DNA of 5,299 nucleotides from Clostridiales bacterium. Lineage in GTDB: Bacteria > Bacillota > Clostridia > Tissierellales > Sedimentibacteraceae. The translations under genes and the position numbers were made by a program. The notes below the pieces were generated by a model that searched no databases, was not told the origin of the DNA, and saw nothing but the letters and a program-made list of their open reading frames with translations. Where the stretch lies: positions 9,214 to 14,512 of the forward strand of contig DNNJ01000305.1 in assembly GCA_003487955.1 (NCBI GenBank), written 5' to 3'. Positions 1 to 5,299 of the stretch are shown in pieces (the stretch's first letter is position 1; every line of letters starts with the position of its first letter).

Positions 1-116
1 TTTATGCTGAAAGGAGTTTGCAATAACTGAATGTTTTGAACTCCATATCCTTGCAGTCTGTTAAATGCGGCAACAGCATAATTTCCGTGCAAAAAGGTAA
101 TAATATAAACTTCCAT
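1..116 (-). CDS. Small protein resembling DUF3343 (putative Se/S carrier-like), 3' end outside window
   Basis: Only the first 38 codons are visible; the gene runs off the left edge. The start is well supported: AGGAGGT (129-123) sits 6 nt before the ATG at 116-114. The N-terminus begins MEVYIITFLHGNYAVAAF, a beta strand, and continues into a helix and a second strand with LLQTPFSI. This layout (hydrophobic strand at the very start, alanine-rich helix, then a V/I-x-L-x-x-x-P strand) resembles DUF3343 proteins of Clostridia. Those are about 80-90 residues long, usually carry a Cys-Gly pair just after this point, and are annotated as putative Se/S carriers, often near cysteine desulfurases. The diagnostic cysteine lies beyond the window, so the family call is an inference from fold pattern only. 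The gene starts 55 bp after the stop of the upstream gene with no hairpin between them, so it is probably the next gene of the aspS-rarA operon. Confidence 0.5.
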   Translation of the reverse strand, partial: MEVYIITFLHGNYAVAAFNRLQGYGVQNIQLLQTPFSI

Positions 117-171
117 TAGAATACCTCCTCGCTATATTTTATTAATATGAGCAAAGAAGGTTCCATGGCAG

Positions 172-669
172 CTAATTTATATATTTATGCTCCTCGTCAT
201 TTTCATATATATTTAATTCATCTTTCAAAAATTCCAAATTAGATTCATAATCTTCTTCAGATATTTGATTGTTAAAAAGCAATACATCCAACTTATTTTT
301 TTGATCTTCAAACAAGAATATTTCCTTGCATGGCCATATTACGTTTTTCTTACTATCACCTTTTGATTTTAACAATTCAATGTTAATTTCATTTTCCATA
401 AGGTCTGATATTGTACCCATCAGATAAAACTCATTTATTTTTATTTGATTGTTTTCAAACATAGTTCTTATTTTTTTGATAAACAAATAATGCTCTTTCT
501 TAATTTCATAAGAAACATCAGCATTTAACATATCTTCTTCCAAATCAGGGTTATAAAAATCCACGTGGATATCGTACATTAACTCCTTATTTAAGTTATC
601 AAAATTTATTTTATTATTTATTATATTTTCTATATTTGGGTCGGTAATTTTACCAAAAAGCTTATACAT
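172..669 (-). CDS. Hypothetical 165-residue cytoplasmic protein downstream of rarA
   Basis: I do not recognise this family. The protein is 165 residues, rich in Asn, Glu, Asp, Lys and Ile, with no signal peptide, membrane segment or nucleotide-binding motif. It starts MYKLFGKITDP, has a mixed central part with FYLMGTISDLMENEI around residues 81-95, a hydrophobic patch VIWPCKEIFLF at about 109-119 containing its only cysteine, and an acidic tail (about 135-165) that looks helical. The start is firm: AAGGGGG (682-676) lies 6 nt before the ATG and overlaps the rarA stop, with an 11-bp intergenic gap, so its translation is probably coupled to rarA. The coding strand looks even more AT-rich than aspS or rarA, with long A/T runs, which may mean relaxed constraint or a lineage-specific gene. 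The good RBS and full-length open frame argue that it is a real gene, but no function can be given. Confidence 0.8.
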   Translation of the reverse strand: MYKLFGKITDPNIENIINNKINFDNLNKELMYDIHVDFYNPDLEEDMLNADVSYEIKKEHYLFIKKIRTMFENNQIKINEFYLMGTISDLMENEINIELLKSKGDSKKNVIWPCKEIFLFEDQKNKLDVLLFNNQISEEDYESNLEFLKDELNIYENDEEHKYIN

Positions 670-680
670 TTTATGCCCCC

Positions 681-1985
681 TTACTGTCTCAAATATTCCA
701 AGAATTTTTTAATTTTGCTTTCGTAGCCTGATTCCTTTGGTTCATAAAATTTAGTTTTTATGGTTTCAGGCATATATTGTTGTTTTACATAAAACTTTTC
801 ATAATCATGGGGATATTTATATTCTATTCCCCTGTTAAGCTTTTCAGCACCTTTGTAGTGCTTATCCTTTAAATGTGCCGGAACTTCATGTGAGCTATTT
901 TCGACAGCATTCATTGCTTTGTCAATTGCATTAATAACAGAATTGCTCTTTGGCGCACATGCAATATAAATTGCAGCTTGGGCAAGGGTTATCCGTCCTT
1001 CCGGAAAACCTATTATTTCAACCGCCTTAAATGCGTTGACTGCAACTTCCAAGGCTCTCGGGTCTGCATTTCCCACATCTTCTGAAGCACAGATTATTAT
1101 TCTTCTTGCAATAAACTTCGGGTCTTCTCCGGCTTTTATCATTTTAGCAAGCCAATAAACTGCCGCATCCGGGTCTGAACCTCTCATGCTTTTTATAAAT
1201 GCAGATATCGTGTCATAATGGTTGTCTCCATTTTTGTCATAATCAATTTTCTTTCTTTGAATACATTCAGATGCAATATCTATATTTATTTTTATTATTC
1301 CGTCAATTTCATCAGTTGTTTCCACACCAAGCTCTAATGCGTTAAGAGCGCTTCTTATATCTCCGTTTGAATATTCTGCAATATGAGCTAAAGCATCCTC
1401 ATCAATTTCTACCTTTCTGTTTCCATATCCCCTTTTATCCAATAGTGAGCTTCTTACAACAATCTTAATATCCTCTATATCAATACTTTTGAATTCGAAT
1501 ACCAATGAGCGTGAAATCAAAGCGGAATTAACTTCAAAATACGGGTTTTCCGTAGTTGCTCCAATCAATATTATTGTACCATTTTCCACGTAGGGAAGCA
1601 AGGCGTCTTGCTGGGCTTTATTGAAACGATGAATTTCATCTATAAATAAAATTGTTCTCTTATTATAAATTGAAAGCTCATCAATAGCATAACTTATTTT
1701 TTCCTTTATATCCTTAATGCCGCTTGTAACGGCATTTAAGGTGGTAAAGTTGTTGTTTGTTGTATTTGCAATAATTTTAGCCAAGGTTGTCTTGCCGGTT
1801 CCGGGAGGTCCATAAAAAATTGCAGAAGTAAGCTTATCAGCTTCAATTGCCCTGTTTAAAATTTTCCCGTTGCCGACTATATGCTCTTGCCCAACAAATT
1901 CATTTAAATTTAAAGGTCTCATCCGCTCTGCAAGAGGACCCTCTTTTTTTATGGAATTTTGGTATTGCATTTCAAATATATTCAT
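681..1985 (-). CDS. rarA: Replication-associated recombination protein A, AAA+ ATPase (RarA/MgsA)
   Basis: Cytoplasmic AAA+ ATPase of the RarA/MgsA/WRNIP1 family, related to clamp-loader subunits and RuvB, which acts at stalled replication forks with SSB and RecA. The 434 residues match the usual family length. Visible in order: the N-terminal signature LAERMRPLNLNEFVGQEH (18-35), Walker A GPPGTGKTT (59-67), Walker B with DEIHRF (116-121), sensor 1 GATTENP (142-148), arginine finger ALISRS (155-160, R159) and sensor 2 GDIRSALNALE (208-218, R211). The C-terminal MgsA-type tetramerisation domain includes SAFIKSMRGSDPDAAVYWLA (261-280) and ASEDVGNADPRAL (300-312). All key ATPase residues are present. 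The ATG at 1985-1983 is preceded by AAAGGA (1996-1991) with 5-nt spacing. That RBS overlaps the stop of the RseC-family gene (9-bp gap), so translation is probably coupled. No promoter is evident in front, so transcription likely comes from the aspS leader. Confidence 0.96.
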   Translation of the reverse strand: MNIFEMQYQNSIKKEGPLAERMRPLNLNEFVGQEHIVGNGKILNRAIEADKLTSAIFYGPPGTGKTTLAKIIANTTNNNFTTLNAVTSGIKDIKEKISYAIDELSIYNKRTILFIDEIHRFNKAQQDALLPYVENGTIILIGATTENPYFEVNSALISRSLVFEFKSIDIEDIKIVVRSSLLDKRGYGNRKVEIDEDALAHIAEYSNGDIRSALNALELGVETTDEIDGIIKINIDIASECIQRKKIDYDKNGDNHYDTISAFIKSMRGSDPDAAVYWLAKMIKAGEDPKFIARRIIICASEDVGNADPRALEVAVNAFKAVEIIGFPEGRITLAQAAIYIACAPKSNSVINAIDKAMNAVENSSHEVPAHLKDKHYKGAEKLNRGIEYKYPHDYEKFYVKQQYMPETIKTKFYEPKESGYESKIKKFLEYLRQ

Positions 1986-1994
1986 AACATTCCT

Positions 1995-2417
1995 TTACAG
2001 TTTCTTGCCGATTGTAAATTTCAATGCATTCTTTTTCATTTCGCTCTTATCGTAAGCCTTCAAGAGATAAAATGAAATTATTAATGAAAACAATGATGCA
2101 ACTGCAGAAATAATATCCTTATTAGGACCTGTAAGTATCATTTGAAAAATAAAAACTGTTGCCAGCATCAATAATAAAGGTAACCCGTAAAGAACTGCTA
2201 TATGCTTAAGCATCACTTCATTTTCTGCTTTAATCTCTACATAATCTCCTACATTAATCTCATCTTCTACATCTGAAATATCAGTTTCGAAAATAACGCT
2301 GTTAACTTTACATGAAGAGCTGCAGCTTTTGCAGCTGTCCCCGCATGATGATACTCTTTTAACAGAAATAACCGCATTGTTTCCATCTATTTTTTCTATT
2401 CTTCCTATATTATCCAT
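1995..2417 (-). CDS. RseC/MucC-family integral membrane protein (SoxR-reducing system RseC type)
   Basis: A 140-residue membrane protein of the RseC/MucC family. In gammaproteobacteria RseC modulates sigma-E and takes part in reducing SoxR. In Clostridia homologues are common but their role is not established. The N-terminal cytoplasmic-type domain (1-68) starts DNIGRIEKIDGNNAVISVKR and carries four cysteines, C25-x3-C29-x2-C32-x3-C36, suited to binding a metal or Fe-S cluster. It is followed by the family's VGDYVEIKAENEVML stretch (56-70). Two hydrophobic segments follow, about 72-94 and 101-120, joined by a short TGPNKD turn, and then a basic tail ending IGKKL. Length and layout are typical. 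The ATG at 2417-2415 has AAGGA (2429-2425) 7 nt upstream. It lies 27 bp after aspS and 9 bp before rarA, in an apparent operon. Family call is confident; function in this host is inferred only as redox-linked. Confidence 0.88.
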   Translation of the reverse strand: MDNIGRIEKIDGNNAVISVKRVSSCGDSCKSCSSSCKVNSVIFETDISDVEDEINVGDYVEIKAENEVMLKHIAVLYGLPLLLMLATVFIFQMILTGPNKDIISAVASLFSLIISFYLLKAYDKSEMKKNALKFTIGKKL

Positions 2418-2444
2418 TATATCATCCTTCCTAAGGGTAAAAAC

Positions 2445-4217
2445 TTACTCATTTAATGAAATTTTCAGCTCATCAAGCTGTTTTTCAGATACTTGGCTGG
2501 GCGATTCAGTCATCAAGCAGGAAGCGCTCTGTGTTTTTGGAAATGCAATTACATCCTTTATGCTGTCTGCACCTGTCAACAACATCATAAATCGGTCTAA
2601 TCCATATGCAATCCCTCCATGAGGAGGCACACCGTATTTAAATGCTTCAAGCAAGTAACCGAACTTCTTTTGTGCTTCTTCCTCTGTAAAGCCAAGTGCT
2701 TTGAACATTCTGTTCTGCAATGCTCTGTTTGTGATACGTATACTTCCGCCGCCTATCTCATCACCGTTTATTACGATGTCATATGCTTTTGCTCTTACTT
2801 CCCCCGGACTTGATTCTAATTTATCTATATCCTCATCTACAGGTGATGTAAATGGATGATGCTTTGCAACATATCTTTCTTCTTCTTCACTGTATTCAAA
2901 CAACGGGAATTCTGTAATCCACACTAATTCATAAACATCATTGTCAATTAAATTTCTTTCTTTTGCTATTTCGATTCTCAAGGCGCTCAGCGCAGTATTT
3001 ACTGCAGATTCATTATCGGCAACTATAAATACTATATCTTTTTCCTTAAGCTCCAACATAGAAATCAACTCGTGAATTTCGCCTTCGCTTAAAAATTTCG
3101 CAACAGGAGAATCAATCTGACCGTTTTCATATTTAAGCCATGCTAATCCTTTTGCACCGTGAGATTTAACAAATTTCTCAAGCTTTGAAATACCTTTTTT
3201 GGAATAATCCTCCGATGCCCCGTCAATTTTTATGCATTTAATCAAACCTCCGTTTTCATAAACTGATTTGAATGCATTGAATTCAGAATTTTTAAATACA
3301 TAAGTAATGTTTTTCAGCTCATATCCAAAACGCAAATCAGGTTTGTCACAGCCGTATTTATCCATGGCTTCATTATAAGGCATTCGTCTTAATGGAAGCT
3401 TAATATCAATATTTTTTACTTCCTTGAATATTCTTTGAATAAGCCTTTCATTTACCGCCATTACATCTTCTGCATCAACAAAAGACATTTCAATGTCAAC
3501 CTGAGTGAATTCAGGCTGTCGGTTTGCCCTTAAATCTTCGTCTCTGAAGCATCTTACTATCTGGAAATATCTGTTCATTCCCGAAACCATCAAAAGCTGC
3601 TTATATATCTGAGGCGATTGAGGCAATGCATAGAAATTACCGGTTGAAATTCTGCTCGGTACTAAATAGTCCCTTGCCCCTTCAGGTGTAGGCTTCGCCA
3701 AAAATGGGGTTTCTATTTCGTTGAATCCATTTTCATATAAAAAGTCTCTTATAACCTTTGATGTCTTGCTTCTCATCAATAAGTTCTTTTGCATTGAAGG
3801 CTTTCTTAAATCAAGATATCTATACTTTAAACGCATTTGCTCGGAAACATCATCATTATCCTTTATATAAATGGGAGGAGTTTCTGCAGTATCCAAAATT
3901 CTTAATTCCTGTGCGTAAACTTCTATTTCTCCCGTAGCCATTTCAAAGTTTTTGGACTGTCTTTCAAATACTTTTCCTTTTACTGCAATAACATATTCAC
4001 TTCTTAAATTTTCTGCCTTTTCAAAGGCTTCCTTATTTACATCCATATCAAAAACAATTTGAATTAAACCGGTAACATCTCTTAAGTCTGCAAAAATAAG
4101 TCCGCCTAAGCTTCTTCTTTTTTGTACCCACCCCATAAGCACAACTTCCTTGCCAATGTGTTCTTTGTTCAACTCTCCGCACATATTTGTTCTTCTAAGT
4201 GTTTCCATTGTATCCAT
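2445..4217 (-). CDS. aspS: Aspartyl-tRNA synthetase (AspRS)
   Basis: Class IIb aminoacyl-tRNA synthetase that charges tRNA-Asp with aspartate in the cytoplasm. From the chosen start the protein is 590 residues, the usual bacterial length. Visible are an N-terminal OB-fold anticodon-binding domain (about 10-110, with GWVQKRRSLGGLIFADLRD at 29-47), motif 1 around 149-175, and the ATP/Asp site segment ATPEGARDYLVPSR-like at 176-189. QSPQIYKQLLM (200-210) and motif 2 FRDEDLRANRQPEFTQ (224-239) follow, then the bacterial GAD insertion (about 295-410), HHPFTSP (453-459) and motif 3 GIAYGLDRFMMLL (535-547). Leu37 in RRSLGG occupies the position where some non-discriminating AspRS enzymes have His; this hints at an Asp-specific enzyme but does not prove it. 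The open frame extends upstream to 4256. I start at 4217 because GGAGGT (4227-4222) is placed exactly for that ATG, while the earlier codons lie in the terminator tail. Expression is governed by the T-box leader immediately upstream. Confidence 0.97.
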   Translation of the reverse strand: MDTMETLRRTNMCGELNKEHIGKEVVLMGWVQKRRSLGGLIFADLRDVTGLIQIVFDMDVNKEAFEKAENLRSEYVIAVKGKVFERQSKNFEMATGEIEVYAQELRILDTAETPPIYIKDNDDVSEQMRLKYRYLDLRKPSMQKNLLMRSKTSKVIRDFLYENGFNEIETPFLAKPTPEGARDYLVPSRISTGNFYALPQSPQIYKQLLMVSGMNRYFQIVRCFRDEDLRANRQPEFTQVDIEMSFVDAEDVMAVNERLIQRIFKEVKNIDIKLPLRRMPYNEAMDKYGCDKPDLRFGYELKNITYVFKNSEFNAFKSVYENGGLIKCIKIDGASEDYSKKGISKLEKFVKSHGAKGLAWLKYENGQIDSPVAKFLSEGEIHELISMLELKEKDIVFIVADNESAVNTALSALRIEIAKERNLIDNDVYELVWITEFPLFEYSEEEERYVAKHHPFTSPVDEDIDKLESSPGEVRAKAYDIVINGDEIGGGSIRITNRALQNRMFKALGFTEEEAQKKFGYLLEAFKYGVPPHGGIAYGLDRFMMLLTGADSIKDVIAFPKTQSASCLMTESPSQVSEKQLDELKISLNE

Positions 4218-4221
4218 AGCT

Positions 4222-4227
4222 ACCTCC
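4222..4227 (-). promoter_or_regulatory. aspS ribosome binding site (decides the start codon)
   Basis: GGAGGT at 4227-4222 leaves 4 nt before the ATG at 4217-4215, or 5 nt counted from GGAGG. The next in-frame ATG (4208-4206) would be 14 nt from GGAGG, too far. Upstream in-frame ATGs at 4256, 4247 and 4229 have no Shine-Dalgarno sequence and lie in or next to the T-box terminator tail. This site therefore fixes a 590-residue AspRS. Confidence 0.88.
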
Positions 4228-4250
4228 ATAGCATCATATATTATCATCTT

Positions 4251-4285
4251 AAACAAAAAACTCGTCCCCTATGCTTAGGGACGAG
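4251..4285 (-). terminator. Intrinsic terminator of the T-box leader
   Basis: CUCGUCCC (4285-4278) pairs with GGGACGAG (4268-4261), 8 perfect pairs plus one U-G wobble, around a 7-nt loop. It is followed directly by TTTTTTGTTT (4260-4251). The 5' arm also contains the CGUCCCU needed for the antiterminator, so the two structures exclude each other, as expected for a transcriptional T-box. Confidence 0.93.
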
Positions 4286-4438
4286 TATAACCCGCGTTGC
4301 CACCCTATTTGGACTAAAAGTCCCTCTCATTAGAATTTGCTTTATAGAGGTGTCTTCATCAAAAGTTAATAACAGGCTTCCATCGTCCCTGTCTTTCTAT
4401 AACCATTGCTTTATGATTACTCTTCCCCTGCAATATAT
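4251..4438 (-). promoter_or_regulatory. T-box riboswitch leader of aspS (tRNA-Asp sensing, specifier GAC)
   Basis: This RNA leader reads uncharged tRNA-Asp and switches between antitermination and termination in front of aspS. The Stem I base is AGGGG pairing with CCUCU, with one G-U wobble. The 5' side carries the AGAGUAA loop-E element. The distal part contains GACAGGGACGAUGGAAGCC, a compact version of the usual apical loops. On the 3' side the GAA of loop E is followed by the specifier GAC at 4354-4352 and a purine, which fits an Asp codon. A short Stem III, GGACU-UUU-AGUCC, lies at 4323-4311. The T-box sequence AGGGUGGCAACGCGGG is at 4306-4291. Its UGGC bulge can pair with the GCCA end of a tRNA whose discriminator base is G, as in tRNA-Asp. 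The antiterminator forms from AGGG with CCCU and GCG with CGU, using the 5' arm of the terminator. The right-hand boundary follows from the promoter and is approximate. Confidence 0.95.
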
Positions 4439-4444
4439 ACAAAT

Positions 4445-4473
4445 AAATTACCACACACCACTTTGTTTGTCAA
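4445..4473 (-). promoter_or_regulatory. Sigma-A-type promoter of the aspS operon
   Basis: A perfect -35 box TTGACA (4473-4468) is followed by a 17-nt spacer and TAATTT (4450-4445) as the -10 box, which keeps the key T1, A2 and T6 bases. Transcription would begin around 4438-4436, a few bases before the 5' strand of T-box Stem I, exactly where the leader should start. The 92 bases further upstream (4565-4474) hold no gene I can support. Confidence 0.75.
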
Positions 4474-4565
4474 CATCAAAAATTCGAAAAGACAGGCATG
4501 CTCTGATGCTACGTTACCATTCACATTCTCCAAGAAAATGATAAAACCATGAGTGAACATTTGCA

Positions 4566-4693
4566 GGACACGACAATAATTCTTAGCGAGTGCAGGCTAA
4601 AAATCCGTTAAGCAGTTTGCACTGTTTGAACGAAGTGAGTTTGGAAACTGCAGGATTTTTAGACGGAATGAGCTATTAGAATTATTCGTGTCC
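4566..4693. repeat. Imperfect palindromic intergenic element overlapping the pdaA stop codon
   Basis: The two halves form a long interrupted inverted repeat. GGACACGA (4566-4573) pairs with 4686-4693, ATAATTCT (4576-4583) with 4678-4685, TAGC (4584-4587) with 4672-4675, CTAAAAATCC (4597-4606) with 4653-4662 (10 perfect pairs), and GCAGTTT (4612-4618) with 4645-4651. The centre GTTTGAACGAAGTGAGTTT can form a further small stem (CACT 4620-4623 with AGTG 4634-4637). The stretch between the TAGC arm and the 10-bp arm (4588-4596 against 4663-4671) does not pair. The right end lies inside the deacetylase gene and supplies its Gly-His-Glu-stop codons. It could be a dispersed MITE/REP-like sequence, a terminator-type hairpin separating pdaA from aspS (A-run then T-run around a stem), or both. 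A single copy in this window cannot show that it is dispersed. Confidence 0.72.
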
Positions 4694-5299
4694 GAAACCG
4701 TGAGCGACGGTTTTATCATTTGTCAAGTCATCCAAGGTTTTGAATGTGTAGCCTAAGTCTTTCCACTTTGTTAATAGCTCATCTAAAATTTGTTCGTTTG
4801 TATCTGAGGTGCTGTGCAACAAGACTACTGCTCCAGGGTGTATACGAGGAATAAGTTTTTTGAATGCCTGCTCTTTTGAAGGCTGGTCATTTTTGTACCA
4901 GTCAACATATGCGAGACTCCAAAAAATTGTTCTGTAACCTAATTCATCAGCCATCTTTAAATTTTCTTCATTAAACTTTCCTTGAGGAGGCCTGTAGTAT
5001 TTTGGCATCTCCTCTCCTGTTATTTCCTTATATAATTCTTCCAATGAAGTCAGCTCCTTATTAAATGATTCCTTATCAGAAATCAATGACATATCAGGAT
5101 GGTGGTAAGTATGATTCCCTACTGTATGACCTTCTTGAACCATCCTTTTGACAAGTTCCGGCTCCTTTTCCAAATAGTGTCCCACTAGAAAAAATGCAGC
5201 CTTCACCTCATGAGCTTTTAAAGTATCAAGTATATTGGGAGTATTTCCGTTTTCAAACCCTGCATCAAATGTGAGATAAATACATTTATCATCCGGCTC
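4682..5299 (-). CDS. pdaA: PdaA-type delta-lactam-biosynthetic de-N-acetylase (polysaccharide deacetylase), 5' end outside window
   Basis: A carbohydrate esterase family 4 (NodB-fold) enzyme. The visible 205 residues match the PdaA subgroup, which removes the acetyl group from N-acetylmuramic acid so that muramic delta-lactam can form in spore cortex peptidoglycan; it acts outside the cytoplasmic membrane. Motif 1 is YLTFDAGFENG (visible residues 8-18) with catalytic-base Asp12. The second Asp of the canonical TFDDG, a metal ligand, is Ala; B. subtilis PdaA also lacks it (TFDNG). Motif 2 is GNHTYHHPDM (61-70, His63 and His67), motif 3 RPPQGKF (103-109), then FWSLAYVDW (126-134) and HPGAVVLLH (154-162). 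By comparison with B. subtilis PdaA, about 60 N-terminal residues including the signal peptide are missing beyond the edge. The frame is open to 5299; the GTG at 5206-5204 is an internal valine, not a start. The last residues, AHGFGHE, lie beyond the family domain and partly within the palindromic element. No RBS or promoter is visible. Confidence 0.9.
   Translation of the reverse strand, partial: EPDDKCIYLTFDAGFENGNTPNILDTLKAHEVKAAFFLVGHYLEKEPELVKRMVQEGHTVGNHTYHHPDMSLISDKESFNKELTSLEELYKEITGEEMPKYYRPPQGKFNEENLKMADELGYRTIFWSLAYVDWYKNDQPSKEQAFKKLIPRIHPGAVVLLHSTSDTNEQILDELLTKWKDLGYTFKTLDDLTNDKTVAHGFGHE

Noticed and set aside
117..171. Possible terminator between the hypothetical gene and the DUF3343-like gene
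   Set aside because: No hairpin with a following T-run is visible; only a palindromic CCATGG and the downstream ribosome binding site stand out.
1870..2055. 61-codon plus-strand open frame over the rarA 5' end
   Set aside because: A shadow of rarA and of the RseC-family gene; no start signal or family resemblance.
1982..2425. Start-stop mini frames just before rarA (ATG TTA TGA, 1990-1982) and rseC (ATG ATA TAA, 2425-2417)
   Set aside because: In both cases the extra ATG directly abuts the Shine-Dalgarno sequence, with no room for initiation, so they are most likely chance.
2329..2813. Two plus-strand open frames (97 and 64 codons) opposite aspS and the RseC-family gene
   Set aside because: They are antisense to strongly conserved coding sequence, lack ribosome binding sites and show no protein motifs.
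4218..4256. N-terminal extension of AspRS by 13 residues (start at 4256)
   Set aside because: The extra codons lie in the T-box terminator tail and over the ribosome binding site; no Shine-Dalgarno sequence precedes them, and AspRS proteins normally begin near the shorter start.
4122..4541. 139-codon plus-strand open frame across the aspS 5' end and leader
   Set aside because: It runs antisense through the T-box, its terminator and the promoter, has no ribosome binding site and gives a protein without recognisable features.
4426..4560. Minus-strand open frame of about 45 codons starting at the ATG at 4560-4558
   Set aside because: No ribosome binding site; it passes through the promoter and the first bases of the T-box leader, so it would not be on the aspS transcript.

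Overview
The window looks like chromosomal DNA of a low-GC, probably spore-forming Gram-positive anaerobe of the Clostridia/Tissierellia type. The evidence is AT-rich codon use, strong AGGAGG-type ribosome binding sites, a T-box leader on aspS, a PdaA-type cortex deacetylase and a RseC/MucC-family membrane protein. I cannot name a species. Every gene reads on the minus strand, so transcription runs from high to low coordinates.

In transcription order: (1) 5299-4682 holds the C-terminal three quarters of a PdaA-like muramic-acid (delta-lactam) de-N-acetylase, cut by the window edge. (2) 4693-4566 is an approximately 128-bp imperfect palindrome that begins inside the last codons of that gene and supplies its stop codon. 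(3) 4565-4474 is short spacer in which I see no gene. (4) 4473-4445 is a sigma-A-type promoter. (5) 4438-4251 is a T-box riboswitch with a GAC (Asp) specifier, a UGGC acceptor-binding bulge and an intrinsic terminator. (6) 4217-2445 is aspS, aspartyl-tRNA synthetase. (7) 2417-1995 is a RseC/MucC-family protein with a four-cysteine motif and two membrane segments. (8) 1985-681 is rarA, a AAA+ replication-recombination ATPase. (9) 669-172 is an unrecognised 165-residue acidic protein. (10) 116-1 is the start of a small protein that resembles DUF3343 (putative Se/S carrier), cut by the window edge.

From aspS down to the DUF3343-like gene the gaps are 27, 9, 11 and 55 bp, with no terminator or convincing promoter between genes. 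The simplest reading is one operon, transcribed from the T-box promoter, in which uncharged tRNA-Asp controls read-through. The recombination ATPase and the redox-type membrane protein would then respond, at least partly, to aspartate starvation, unless promoters inside the coding regions uncouple them.

Most of the window is ordinary housekeeping content. The items most worth a second look are the palindromic element that overlaps the pdaA 3' end, the extent of T-box control, the unknown 165-residue gene, and the missing metal-ligand aspartate in the deacetylase (a known PdaA trait). I did not find convincing evidence of a new defence or mobile system.
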